64,000 nt of DNA from Cubamyces lactineus (Eukaryota; Basidiomycota; Agaricomycetes; Polyporales; Polyporaceae): the NCBI GenBank assembly GCA_022376465.1, contig JACDTU010000019.1:62001-126000 (forward strand). Reading direction: 5' to 3'. A program made the position numbers and the translations under genes. Numbering within the stretch: the stretch's first letter is position 1; each line of letters starts with the position of its first letter. The notes beneath the pieces were generated by a model. The model made no database searches. It was not told the origin of the DNA and saw nothing but the letters and a program-made list of their open reading frames with translations. This document shows positions 29,837-42,090 of this stretch, piece by piece.

Positions 29837-32800
29837 TGAGTTCTCCATTTAGTTCTGACACTGATGAACCGTGCTTCTGCAGTATCTGCATCCTCGATAC
29901 ATTTGAAAATGAGCATGGAAAACGCGTACCAGGCACTCGACAGCCTGCACGAACTCGCCGAAACCATATGATACGGGACGAGAAGCGAAAGAGAGCAGCA
30001 ACGCGCGCGGCCATCGACGCGCAAAGCATCGAGCCCACTATCACTCTGGCCACTATGTCAACCGTGGGCGATGTACCTCCTGTCGCGCGAGGCTCAACGC
30101 CCGCGCACGAACTGGAACACGTCGGTTTGGACAACATAAATCGCCCAAACGACGACACGCACGTAGGTGTCGCGGTAGATTGACTTTGAGTTGTCCGATT
30201 TTGACGCTATCCATTCGTCGACCCATGGGATACAGAGTCCGCTCATGGATACGACACCCTCTTGGAGCAGCCTCCCAACCGTCCCTGGTGCTACGAATAA
30301 GCCTCAGTCACCGGTATGTGCTATAGACTAGATACCCCCGCGGGAGATCGTTCAATTCGCTCCAGGACGACGCGTCATTGCACCGTCAGCGCGAACTTGA
30401 CATTGCGGAGGCCCAAAGCATGCTTGCGCATCGATCTCGTCGTGTCCCGAAGGTTACTAGGCTGACATTCGTGGCGGCGCCGAAGACCTGTACGGACCCG
30501 CCAGCTCCCCTCGCACCCGACAACCAGACGAACAAGGATTTTGAGTCTTATCGCGTGTGGCTGCGGGAACAGGTGTCTCGGTTCAAGGGCTTCGAACCTT
30601 GTGGGGTCAAGGCGATCGACGGCCAGTGCGCCAGCGTCGTGCGCATGATGGAATCTGAGCAGCGTCGACTTGTAGCTCTCGAAGCGCTTTGCTGGGACCG
30701 AGAAAAAGTCTTGAGTCATCCGCTTAGCTCCTACTTTCTCCCTGGCGGTGGGCAGCCTGTGGTGGTTCCTCCTCGTGCGTATACTACACTCCTCGGGGGT
30801 TTCGGGAATGACTGACAACCATTCAGCTATTGTCTCCGAACTCAGACAGAAGCTACAGCCGTTCGTTATCGCCGCCCTGTTCGTGGTCTGCTGTCTGCAT
30901 TCACTTGCGCATGTCTCTCGTCCCTTCTCGAAGCTTGCACTCGCGACTATGAAGCTGGCTATCTTAGGCGGTATCCAGCTGTCCGGTGGTCGTTCAGCAA
31001 TAACTCCGGAGCATCGTGCCCTTCTTCGACGAATCCCTACCGACGTCAGGACGGCCATGAAGATACTCGACCTCGAGCCCAACTTCGTTACGTATGCTGC
31101 CTGTGCCAGGTGTTTCGCTATCTACGCCCCTGATCTCGCGAAGGGCGGTAATCGCAAGTATCCCTCGATGTGCACCTTTGTCGAGACTGACAAAGCACCA
31201 TGTGGAGAGCCTTTGCTCGAAGCTACAGATCGCGCCAAGGCGCGTCGTAAACGGAAGGCTCGGCAGTCTCTTGAGGATCTAGACAGTACTCCTCGCCGCC
31301 CGTATGTATACCATACTTTCAAGAACTGGATTGCAGAGATGCTTGCTCGTCCTGGACTGGCGTCCCTGATGCGAGATGGCTGGAACCAACTTAGCCAAGC
31401 CGGCCGCTGGAGTGACATCATGGACGCTCCTGCGCTACGCGAGTTCAAGGGTCCTGACGGGCAGACTCTCTTCTCGGTACAGCCGAATGGGTCGATCCAT
31501 CTCGTCTTCTCTCTTTTCATCGACTGGTTCAACCCTTACGGCAACAAACAGGCTGGCAAGCACCACTCCGTCGGAGCCATCTACATGGCCTGCCTGAACC
31601 TCCCTCCCCATCTTCGTTATCGACCCGAGAATATATACCTCGTCGCGATAATCCCTGGTCCCACTGAACCTCTGCTCCACCAGATCAATCACCTCCTCGA
31701 GCCACTCGTCGATGAGTTTCTCACTATGTGGAACCCGGGATGCTACATCACGAAGACCGCCGAGCGCACCGTCGGATGTTTAGTCCGCGCCGCTATCATT
31801 CCCCTCGTATGTGACCTTCTCGCGGTTCGCAAGGTCGCCGGTTTCGCCTCACACTCTGCTCAACACTTCTGCTCGTTCTGTCCTCTCTCCAAAGAAGACA
31901 GATCCAACCTCGACAGGCATTCATGGCCGCGCTCTCGCACCTGGAGCGAGCATCTTGAAATCGCTCATCAATGGAAGAACGCTGCGACTGAAGCCGAACG
32001 CAAGAATATCTTTGAGACCCACGGCGTGCGCTGGTCCGAACTTCTGAGACTGCCATATTGGGATCCCACTCAGTTCGCTCTTGTCGACGCTATGCACAAC
32101 CTGTTTCTCGGGGAGCTTCGCCACCACTGCGTTTCAGTGTGGGGTCTCAAGACGGCGGAAAAGCGCGGCAAGGCTGTGAACCAGAGACAAGTTCATACGC
32201 CTGAGATGCAGCAGCTAGCTTTGGACCGCATCCTCATGGGCATCCGCAACGGCTCGAAATCGATGATCGCGTCAGTTCGAAAGGATTACTTGGACGCTGT
32301 TCTGCAGTACAACGCAGCGCTAGTTGCTATCTCGATTACCGGGACCAAGGCAATCATTGCAGAGCGACTTGTAGCATGGGTATGCAGACTGTCATATATC
32401 TCCGCATTTTCATTCATTGTCTGATAATCGACAATTAGGCCGCATCCGCTCCTAATCTTGTAGAGTCCTTCCGCCTTCCCCCCGTGCTCTCATATGCCAC
32501 GGATCACTTCGAGCTACGGAGTCAGGGTCCCCCTCCGCCAGAACCGTTCGGTCACACCCTCTTCACTCACAAGGTCCTCGAGGAGATTAGGAATGACATC
32601 AAAACCATTTGTCTCCCTTCCTGGCTACCCACACCTCCGCGGAACTTCGGTGATGCGAGTCACGGCAAGCTCAAGGCTGATCTCTGGAGGTCGATGTGCA
32701 CTGTGAACATGGTTATCACTCTCGTGCGCTGTTGGGGGTCTTCCTCTGCCACCGCCAACGAGAAGAAGGCGCTGGAGAATTTCTTACACCTCGTCTCGGC

Positions 32801-33924
32801 GGTGGACCTAGCTACTTCTTACTCCATGTCTGCTGAGCAGGCTGACAGGTTCGACCACCACATGCTTGAGTACCTCCGTGGCCTGCGCTCGCTGTACAAC
32901 GTGGATCTGGTGCCGAACCACCATCTGTCGCTTCACTTGAGAGAGTGCTTGCTACTATTCGGGCCGACCTTTGCGTGGTGGGCGTTTCCTTTCGAACGTT
33001 ACAACGGGCTGCTACAACGGATCAACACCAACAACAGACCAGGTATAGCCCTTGCATCTCATCGCTCTGCGAGGTTTTGACTCATGATGCCCAGCCGATA
33101 TGCCGAAGTCATTTATGCGTTCCTTCTACATTGGCGCGAAGCTTCGTTGGATGAGTTCAGCCGAGCTCTGGCCGGCAGACGACGAAGACTTTCAGGAGAT
33201 ACTGGGCGCATTCAAAGATGTATTCCAAGAAGCAGCAGAGCACTCGAATGACCGCACTGTTCGCGCATTTTCATCGTCATTGGATCGTGACGACTACAGC
33301 ATGCCTCTTGGTCGATCATCCGGACAAGACAAGGAGCTTGAAGAGACTCTGTACGATGTTCTGCTAGCTTTCATCAACTCCCGTGTAGATCCTGCAACTC
33401 CGCACTACGCCTCCTGCTATGACCCGCTTGACGGCTCGAACCGGCCCTTCCTACCTTCCACCGCGACCTTCTTTCCCTACGTGATCCGCGCTGGAGCGAC
33501 GTTCGCGACTTGCGAACACAGCCTGCGTAACTCGTTTGTTCTGTTCCGGCGAGCTAGCGGCGGCGGCGAAGTGTGCGCAGGGCAGGTGAACCGCATCTTC
33601 GAGCACACACGCGACGAGGGAGACGAAACCATTGTCCAAACTTACTTGATCATCCGACAGTATAGGGAGCTCCTCCCTGATCACGCGGTCCACGATCCGT
33701 TTCGACGATTCCCGGACATCAATACACGGCTCTGTTACAACCAAACCCACACTACGGAAAACATCGTTCGGCTAGAGGATGTTGTTTGTCATTTTGCATC
33801 ATACGTCTACAAGCCTGAAGGAATCGACTATGACTGCATTGTCGTAAGATCACTTGACCGGGTAAGTACCGTCTGCCAGGTTCACTGTAACATCGTTCTC
33901 ACTAACCTGCTACTGTAGTCATAG
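29837..33924 (+). CDS. TNP2-type (CACTA/EnSpm, Transposase_21) transposase
   Basis: A first exon from ATG 29837 has a Cys pair (CFCSICIL) and RTRRNHMIRDEKRKR. After one poorly resolved junction, exons 30366-30774, 30827-32379, 32439-33042, 33095-33861 and a six-base final exon (33919-33924) join in phase to over 1,110 codons. Family signatures are YVYHTFKNWIAEM, LVFSLFIDWFNPYGNKQAGK, HSVGAIYMACLNLPPHLRY, CSFCPL, PYWDPTQFALVDAMHNLFLG and a C-terminal GPTFAWWAFPFERYNG block. The FIDW and DAMH aspartates are kept. The protein should cut and paste a CACTA-like element. No internal stop or frameshift was found after 30366. I could not locate CACTA-type terminal inverted repeats. Confidence 0.82.
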
Positions 33925-34700
33925 AGAGATAATCGGCCAACGCGTGGTATGTCTTTCATCAAAGGACGATGCAGGCGGAGGCCGCGAGGCGTGGCAGGGA
34001 GCGACCGGAGCAGTTGAGTGCGCCTGTGTGAAAGAGACAGCGTCCGTGATCATCTTGTTGATAAGATGGGAGTGACCGTGCACGATCCAGGATGGTTAAG
34101 GGGACTACGGGATAGGGACCTGGAGTGACTGAGCGTGGCGGGGAGCGATGAGGATCGGAGCGTGATGTGAGCGTGTATAATGACGAACAATCGAGGAGTT
34201 CGCAGGGCGGATATGGCCAGGAGTTGTTGAACGTGCCGGAGAGTGCGAGCAAGGTCGAGCGCGAGAAAAGGCGGCCGAGCGTGACGAAGGTTGAATGAAA
34301 TCAATGGCGGTGCGGCTGAGCACGTCAAAGTGCGAGTAGGGGCGTCGGGACGCAATGGCAGACCCTGGCAGTACTGCTTGAGCGCGGTGAGAGCGCGAGA
34401 GGAGGAAGTTGAACGTGGCGGATCGTGGATTAGCGCAGTGGTGCTGCGGATACCCCGTGAACACGTCTGAGCGCAAGAGGGGTCCGTGTCAGATCTGGAT
34501 CAGCCAGTGCGGGCGATGAGGAAATGTCTGGAGACCTCACGGAGCTCTTGAAGCCTCGGGGCGCCGGCGCAGCGCGAACTGGCGCGCCGTAGAGACCTGA
34601 GGAGAGCAGCCCTTCGCGCTAGGACTGCGCTATGAACGAGGTTAGGTCTGTTCGTTCTCCTCCGTGCATGGGCTGCAGGCATTGGTGGATCATCGTTCCG
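33925..34700. repeat. degenerate GC-rich repeat tract after the transposase
   Basis: Purine-rich diverged units built on GAGCGNG and GTCGAGCG words keep several minus-strand frames open (for example 34105-34476), giving arginine/serine/proline-rich shadow peptides. The unit seems close to 24 bp but is too decayed to fix by eye. The place, just after a TNP2 gene, would suit a subterminal repeat region of a CACTA element, but that is inference. Confidence 0.35.
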
Positions 34701-35651
34701 TTGACCGAGGTGTGGATCGTTCTCTCCTAGTCCTATACTCGGTCACGTGTCTCTGGCAGTATCATCGGAGTTCAACTTGAACTCTAACTCTCTTCATCAC
34801 CACCTGCAACTCACGAACTCACGAACTCAACTGGTTCTCATGTTGCTGTAGTCTCCTCCTTTGAATCTCGTCGTGGTCGCACAGTATGTGGTATGTGGTT
34901 AGTAGGAATGGAACTGAGGTACGGGCTCACTCCATTCGTCGCTCAAGCATTCGTCTCAACCAGATGTAACACTGATATGTCTGCAGGATAAACCACGCAA
35001 ACCCGAAGACATGCTTGTCGCTGCATCGCGAGTGACCTGCAATGCGCACAAGCTGGCTAAGTCTGTCCTTCTCGAGGCAGCCGCGGGGGAACCTCGCCAG
35101 CGAGGTCCTCCTGGGTCTCGCGTCGCCCGCCCAACGACCCCTAATGCCCTCTACAAGCTACCACAAGTTCTTTGGCGTCCAGGTGCGTCCCGGCTGTCTC
35201 CCCATGTCGTTCTACGTACTCATTAGCGTCGTGGGTCGCGGACAGGCACATCGCGCACGGAAAAAGCTGTCAAATAGCGTCGTCAATTGCTTCTTGCATC
35301 TCCTCGTTCTCAAGCTCTCTACTCATTGTGCTTGTGTAGCTCCTGTTGTACATACTCACAGCCGTTGCCCATACGCTACGCATTGTCTAGCAGCGGTTAC
35401 TACTGGTTGTCACCTCAACGAGCCTCTTGAGGAGGGCAGGCGGCCCGAGGGAGTGCCAAGGAGCGCTTCAGGACACGGGGGAGCGCCCAAAAGCCCACTG
35501 GCAGGCACCCATCCACGAGATGTGTGTTGCCCCCAATGCTTTGTTCCTCTAGGTAGATCTCACACCGCCTCTCTGCTAGCCCGATCTTGACCTACCACCG
35601 CCAGCGATATCTGTGGTGCCGCCAGTATCAGTATCCTTTGTCCACAGGAGG
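34701..35651. other. intergenic, no gene recognised
   Basis: The frames at 35011-35226 and 35042-35590 have no motif and no good splice partners. A promoter-like segment lies at the right end, ahead of the gene at 35756. Confidence 0.4.
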
Positions 35652-35657
35652 TATAAA
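35652..35657 (+). promoter_or_regulatory. TATA box of the gene at 35756
   Basis: TATAAA lies 104 bases upstream of the ATG and is followed by a pyrimidine-rich leader (TTGATCCCTCTTCC), a typical fungal core-promoter arrangement. Confidence 0.5.
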
Positions 35658-35755
35658 GGCGGCACCCGCCACTGCCCATTTCGATTTTGATCCCTCTTCC
35701 ATCGCTCGCGTTCCCAGCCTCCTCTACGCTCATCGCTCGTCTTCCCTACCTTGAT

Positions 35756-36907
35756 ATGGCGCCAATACGTACCCGAAGCGACAGGTTCTACTTCAAGTCG
35801 TCATTCACGGTCGACCGCGATGCACCGACGCGGATTGAACTCCTGCTTCCCTCAGCTCCTTGGCGGGTGCGCACAGTTCAGCCCACTATAACGCGCGTCT
35901 TCAATGTTCGCAAGGGTACCAGGTGAGCTCCATTTAAACCCGTCTATCCTGCTGGACACATAGAAGCAGCATCCAGCGTTCGCAACGGCAAGGGGGACGG
36001 TCAGGAAGAGCCGCCTTTTGGGCCTGACTCTGAGCCAGACGAAGCCGGGGGCCCCTCGCAAACCAATACATCTGCGAAACAGGGACCTGCGCCATCGTCT
36101 GCAGCCTCTGGCTCCGCGCAGACGCAGGGAAGCAAAGCTGCTCCCTTCATCGACTTCTCGAGTCCTCAGTCACGCAAGGGCAAAGGACGTCAAACGACAC
36201 CCCGGGACCCTTCTGCTGCGCCGGAGTCTCCTATGGACGAGGCGACACCCCCTAGCTCTCACTCGGCAGACCACAATGGCCTCGAAGACGTTGCCTCAGA
36301 CACCAAGACACCGGAGATATGGACACGCTTTGGTGTTGAGGTGAGACGACGCATGGTTCCGCCCAAATCGATCCTGACATCATATTATATTCCAGAATGG
36401 AAAACCGCGCTTCATAAAGGATGGCTGGACGTCCTCTACCACGGACAGGGACTGTGTGACACTGTGGTGGGAGTGCACCTCCCGCGCGCCGCTCAAGGAG
36501 CCCCCTGACCTAAGCGACAAATCCGACCTCGCGATTGGCGACGTGTTTTATAACCGTATCGTCGGCGTCGATATGCCTCGGTTGTGGCTTCGCACTTTGG
36601 TTGGAGATACTCCTACCTGGAAGCCCATCGCGGAAGGGGAAGTTCGTGAGGATGGCCGGCGGCTTTACCTCACACCTGCCAACAAGCGTCCATCCTGGGT
36701 GAAGTCCAAATGGTGTATCAAGCAGTTGGTGAAGCACCGAGGCCAAAGTGGTGAGCCCACTTCGTCATCTGTACCAAGAGTATGCTCAGCCATGGTGACT
36801 ATCAGTTCCTACGTGAGGGTACTGCGCGCGTATTCACAAGCGCTCCGCGTGGTCGGTTGTTCAGGTTGTATCAAGGCTGTGTCGGTATCACATGTACTGG
36901 TGTATGA
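35756..36907 (+). CDS. unrecognised gene, at least four exons
   Basis: Exons 35756-35915, 35964-36340 and 36396-36750 join in phase. A last exon around 36792-36907 (DYQFLREGTARVF, APRGRLFRLYQGC) is likely, but its junction is off by one base in my reading. Exon 1 encodes a basic MAPIRTRSDRFYFKSSF start. Exon 2 is P/S/G rich and probably disordered. Exon 3 is the conserved-looking core: NGKPRFIKDGWTSSTTDRD, VTLWWECTSRAPL, AIGDVFYNR, LWLRTLVGDTPTWKPIAEGE and RRLYLTPANKRPSWVKSKW. The tryptophan-rich core resembles other uncharacterised Agaricomycete proteins. I assign no function. Confidence 0.5.
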
Positions 36908-37027
36908 TGAGCGCGTCTTGAATAATAACGATTGCCTTTTTGTGTCATGACATCTGTGGTGCACGGCGTGACGCGAGATAAAACTGGGATGCAATTCGTC
37001 GCACGATCGGCATGATGAAGAGAACAT

Positions 37028-37122
37028 AAAAAATAGACCTTTTCGTGCTCGAACGCGCGACCACATTGCCCAATGGTGCGACGTCAAGACGCCGGAGTAC
37101 ATTACCACTGCACCACTCAGGC
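37028..37122 (-). ncRNA. tRNA-like Pol III unit or SINE head
   Basis: On the minus strand TGGTGCAGTGG (37115-37105) fits the box A consensus. GTTCGAGC (37054-37047) fits box B 50 bases on, and a T6 terminator (37033-37028) follows. The D stem (GTGC/GTAC) and an anticodon-like stem (CGGCG/CGTCG, 6-base loop) form, and a CATTG/CAATG variable arm is present. The T and acceptor stems do not pair. It is therefore a decayed tRNA or a tRNA-derived repeat, not a working tRNA. Confidence 0.35.
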
Positions 37123-37409
37123 GCTACCACTGCAGTGGTTACATACAAACATAATGCAGCAACCTTTCTTTTGATTGCGCTTGCTTGGCGTTGCACCTCT
37201 CCCTCATCCTGCCTGCCCGTCGTCTGTGGTCTTCGTCCGTCATCCGTCGTCTGCCGTCCGTCGTCGGTGGCCTTTGGTCTGTCGTCCGTACTCCGTCGCC
37301 GTCCTACAGGCCTTACGTCTTTGACAAGACAAGGGAGTCTAATCTCCATCTCCCTCTCCAGCCGCGCACCGTCGTGCAGCCTGGTTATTTGCTCGCTGCG
37401 GAGCACAAC

Positions 37410-38604
37410 ATGCCAAATCCAACAGTCAAGGATCCCTTCGACGCTTCGCGATTCGAGTTCGAGGACACGTCTGCCTCTGCTAGTGAGTACCGGCATGTTC
37501 ATCTCAGGAGGGTTATCTGAGACGGCGGGAATGTTCATAACAGGCCGTCGTGTAGTTCACTTCACTCCCGAGGGGTCGATTTTGCAGGAGGACCCGAAGT
37601 AAGTCTTCTCTCGTCCTGGAACTATGTTTCCTGGCTGCTTCGTTAATCTACATCTGTCCATCGCTTCTACATCCAGCGATAATCACTTTACGGACCGGCC
37701 AACGATTGGCAACACGGGCCCTTGGAGATTGCGCTGGTCATGGCTCACGATCCTAATCGTCGCGCTGTCTTGCATCTGCGTTCCCATCGCCGCAAGTATG
37801 ATCAAGTCCTTGTCTGAGATTGAGCACCGGTGCACATCCTCTGCTTATGTGCAACAAGCGATACGCATGGCCTTGGAGAGCACCGTTCAGCCGCACGACT
37901 TCGCCCTCGCTTCCGGGGGGGCACGTATCGTCCCCGACCTGACGTCTCCCAGTGCCCTCACAACCTCTCCTTCCAACAACCCGGACAACGTGCTTACAGG
38001 AGATCTGCACGATAATGCATGCTGGCTATTCCATGGTAGCCGTGGACAGGTGGGGATACGCCTTCCTGACTACTTGATCTCGCCTACCCATTTCGCTCTT
38101 GATTTCACTCTGCACTCCCTCCTGTATAGCCGTGCTCCTCGTCGCATTGTGCTATGGGGCATAGTTGATGGTGATGCCAATACATGGATCTATGACACGC
38201 AACTAGAGCACTATCGAAACACTGTGGGGCACCTGGGAGATGGCCCCGCTCGATCTCAAGGATACACCTTCCTCGCGCTGTCAGAATCCAAGTATGACGG
38301 TCTCGCGCCCTTCAGTCTACAAACGTTTCGTATCGCCGATGCGGTCGTGGAGTCGCGGATGACATTCGGAGTACTTGTACTGGAGGTTCGGAGCAATTGG
38401 GGAGGAGCTTACACCGGCATTTGCCGCATTCGCGTCCATGGTACGACCAGGGCTGCTCAGGGCGTCCCAGATTGTGAGTATCTCGTTGTGAAACTGCGAC
38501 GCGCTGCTGAAAACCCAACTATAGGAAGTTACATCTTGCATAGTATCATCACGATCGTCTCGTATATAGTACAATCCATTCAGCCCGCTTGTCTACGAGA
38601 GTGA
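37410..38604 (+). CDS. SUN-domain (Sad1/UNC-84) membrane protein
   Basis: Exons 37410-37482, 37544-37598 and 37677-38604 give about 351 aa. A short N-terminal segment precedes a membrane span (SWLTILIVALSCICVPIAA). The SUN domain has CWLFHGSRGQVGIRLPDY, ISPTHFALDF, RRIVLWGIVDG, YTFLALSESKYD, FGVLVLEVRSNWGGAYTGIC and RIRVHG. SUN proteins sit in the inner nuclear membrane or endoplasmic reticulum and bind KASH partners across the lumen. A GTGAGT donor at 38474 would end the protein about 40 residues earlier, so the C-terminus is uncertain. The protein is short for the class: there is little room for a nucleoplasmic domain or a long coiled coil. Agaricomycetes carry many such short SUN paralogues. 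Confidence 0.75.
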
Positions 38605-38934
38605 GCTCTACGAGGTGAGCTCTACGATAACTTTTAGTTATGTCGAGCGTGTCGGGGAGCGCGCGCGAGTTGTCATTCACGAACATAAGAGTTGAAGACC
38701 GAATAGGCCGAGGGTGTATCTCGACGTCTCAGTCAGCATCGGAACGCGTGTTAGCGCGGGCTCACGCGTGCCAACGCGTGTTGAGGACAGCACGCTTCCT
38801 GGCGCCGGCAGACGCCGGGGCACACAAAGGGATAATGCGACGTCCAAGGCGCCCTTCCAGCTGCGCCCTCTTTCTCTCTCCCTTCCCTGGTGCGCTCTCC
38901 TCTCTCCTCTCCATCTTTCTCTGTACTCTTGGCC

Positions 38935-41900
38935 ATGGGCGATATGGAGCGTGCTGCAGGGTCGTCCAAACCAGCCGCTGAGGAGGTATCTAGTTCCGAC
39001 GACGTCTTTCAGACGCCACCGGGAAGTCCTCCACCCCCAGACGAAGGAGATGAAGACAAGTCTAGCACTATTCGTGGCTCAAGCGGCAGGAATACTCCTG
39101 ACACTGTCCGTCCCTCAGTCCCCACAGCCAAGAAGCGCGCTGCTGATAGTAAGAATGAACGTGAACAGAAGTCAGCTAAAGTCAATCAGGTAAGCATATC
39201 CGTCATTCATCTCTCCATGTCGCGACAGAGCATCACTGATTTCGACGGGTTGGCTGTGGCCTGTTGTGCACGAATATGAAGCCTAAGTCCACTCCGCCTC
39301 CGCCTCGGCGTTCCCGGCGAATCTTGAAGCAATCACCACAACTCCAGTCTCCCCAGATCGCGCCTCCCAAAGCTACAGTATGTCGTCAAACTGGCTTGCA
39401 TGCTCCGTGCTAATGTGCAGCGGCGCAGAAAAATTCCAAGAAGCGTTCTGGTCCATCCACTAGTACGGGGAAGGCGACAGAACCTGCGCCTGACGTCCAA
39501 GAGCAAGTGGAGGCCGCTCTTTTGAAGATGCAACAACGGATCGTCCAGGTACGAGATCAAGTTGTGCCGCGCCGGGCGATATATCTGACCACATCGTACA
39601 GGGAGCGTTTCCGCACTATGGCAATGCGGGCCAGGTGCTTTCGCCCTACGGCAGTCCTGCGGGGATGCCTTCAGTTTCTGCCCAATTTCCACAGTACCCG
39701 ATGCCGTATCCGGTCCCGTACCCGCCCTTCCAGATGCCTCCTCTGATGCAATTCCCCAACATGCAATACTATCCGCCCAGCACCCCCGACAACGCCGCGC
39801 TGTCCGCGAAAGCTCTTGGCAAACAACCTGCGCGGCAGCCCCTTCGCTCCTCCAAGCAGGCCAAGAGGACTTCCGAAGCCCTTATAGATGAGGTGAATCC
39901 GGTCAATGTTGGGAAATTGGCTGCGACTAATCTTCTACCCTCAGGATGATCCTATGGCGCCCGCGCGGGATAGCGGCGACGAGGACACGGATTCTGACAT
40001 GGATGAAGGTAAATCTACTACTGAGAGCGAACGAGATATGGATATGGATCGGGCGGACCAGTCAGACGGCGATGGGAGTAGGGACGAGGACTCGGGCCAT
40101 GAGGGGGGTGTCAATAGAGAGGATGCTGATGAGGAGGAAGATGGAGAGAAAGATAGAGATGAAGATGTCGACGAGGAGGGAGCTGATGAGGAGGATGATG
40201 CGATGGTGTTGTTCCAGTTGAAGACGGAGGAAGTGGAGGAAGAGTTAGAGAGCGCCAAGGCGACAGCTCGGGGCCGCAAGTCAAAGCTGAGTCGGGCGTC
40301 GAAGAAGGACGGCGCGTCAGACGGCGAAGGGGTGCAAGACGACGAAGAAGGGGAACAAGAGCACGAAGGGAAGCAAGAGGCCAAAGCATCGAACACAGGA
40401 CGCCACACCGACGGCGAGGAGGAAGAGGCCTCGGTATCCAGAACGCTTGTCCCTCGCAAGGTACGTCCGAGTTAATCGTGATAGTCTGGCGGATCTGAAC
40501 AGTAGCGACCAGGGCCGTCAAGCTGCGCCATCTGAGCAGTCGCAGCAACCCGAGTCCTCCTCCTCCAGCAAGCGTCCGACCATCCGACAGGATCAACAGG
40601 TCGGTGTGACATCAGATACCGGTCAGAGGGACGCACTGACGTTGCGTTCGACGTTCAGCGCCAAACGACAGATGTTCAGCCCGGCATGTCGCACGACTTC
40701 GCCCTCACCATCCTAGACAAGGTGCAGGTGCTTGCCGAATCGATAGCAGATCGGGACGAGCAGCACCGCGAGTACCAGTCAGTTTGCGATGCTCTTCGCC
40801 GCCATTCACTGCCAGTGTCCTAAAGATCTCTTAGACAGCGCATGATCGGTAACGTCAAGAAGTTGAGCAAGACAGTAGCTGAGATACAGCGCAAGGCTCC
40901 AATCATTGCGCGGCGGCAGGTGAAGTCAGCCCCCGCGCGTCGCCAGCGGGAGCCGCAGGGAATGTTGTCGCGTATCGTCATGGACGAGCGCTCGTCGTCA
41001 ATGTCTCTTGAAGAGAAAGCTGCTCTCGCCGAGAAGGAGAAGGCTCATCTCATCAAACTGCAGGTATGTGATCGTGAGTTTGCCTGATGAGCGACAACTC
41101 ACAGAAGTTGTTTAGAAAGTCGTTCGCACCCACGCCGCCCAGCTCTTCGGCTTCAAGGGTAAAGACTACGCGACCATGGTGCAACGTAACCCACCCTTGA
41201 CCGATGCCGAGATTGCGAAGTACGAACGGGATACATCGTCCAACTACTTCACCAAGAATCCGTTCCGGTTCGACTTCTCACGCTCACCAATCACTTTTTC
41301 CTTCAATGTCGAAGCCCGAGACCACTTCATCCGCCACCTCCAGCGTAGCTTCCAAGGCGGATCGTACAAGAAGGCCGCGGTCCCTGAACGCTACATCACG
41401 GATGACCATATCGGCGCTGCATTCGACACGTACATGGAGACCTGCCGCGAGCATTATCGGCGCACAGTCAAGCCGTTGAGTGAGGAAGAAGCTCAGAGGC
41501 GCCAGCAGCGAGCCAGGATGAATTCGCGCAAAAATACGGTATGGCCAGTGTCTCTTGAACCCGATTGTACCCGTGCTCATTCTTTCACTCAGTTGTACGT
41601 CGCGCGAGAGAGCGTCCTAGTTAGCAACGATTGGACGCATCACCTCGACCTCTTCGCGAAACTCGATCCGGAACACATGAGTGGCGACGAGACCGAGCGC
41701 GACGAGCAGGGCCGGAAAGTTCGTCCCCCTGCCTTCATCATCCTGGATCTGCCTTGGGCGAGCCAAGAGTTCCGGGCGTTCATGAGAACGCTCGACGACT
41801 GGTACTACGACAAGCGCTACAACGAAGCCGGCCAAACTGGCGGTAATGCCCCGCGCACGCGCAAGCCGCGAGAGAATGACGCCGAGCCGCCAGCTCGGCC

Positions 41901-42090
41901 CATCAAGGTGAAGGTTCCGAAAGGACTCCACCGCAACTGTTACAGTAAGGCGTACTTGAGGAAACTGAAGCCGCATGAGCTTCGCGCCCTCGAGATCATC
42001 GACAAGGACTATGATTTCACGTTGCCCACCTTGGGGGCGGAGGCGGAGCAGGACGAAGAGGGCAACGAGAGCAACGAGGACGGGATGTAA
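38935..42090 (+). CDS. uncharacterised Agaricomycete protein, ten exons, about 877 aa
   Basis: Exons 38935-39189, 39282-39377, 39429-39548, 39602-39892, 39945-40460, 40513-40599, 40659-40777, 40835-41063, 41116-41538 and 41593-42090 join in phase without a stop. The N-terminal half is disordered: PPGSPPPPDEG, basic SRRILK, a tyrosine/proline/methionine-rich stretch (PQYPMPYPVPYPPFQMPP), then a very acidic exon (about 39990-40450). A basic helix follows (RMIGNVKKLSKTVAEIQR). The C-terminal 300 residues are conserved in style: ERYITDDHIGAAFDTYMETC, HMSGDETERDEQG, RAFMRTLDDWYY and GLHRNCYSKAYLRKL. I know this C-terminal module as a large basidiomycete family of unknown function. The gene is intact. 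Confidence 0.7.

Noticed and set aside
39941..40596. Minus-strand serine-rich frames of 161-172 codons
   Set aside because: They are shadows of the acidic GA-rich exon of the ten-exon gene, whose sense frame has supported splice junctions on both sides.
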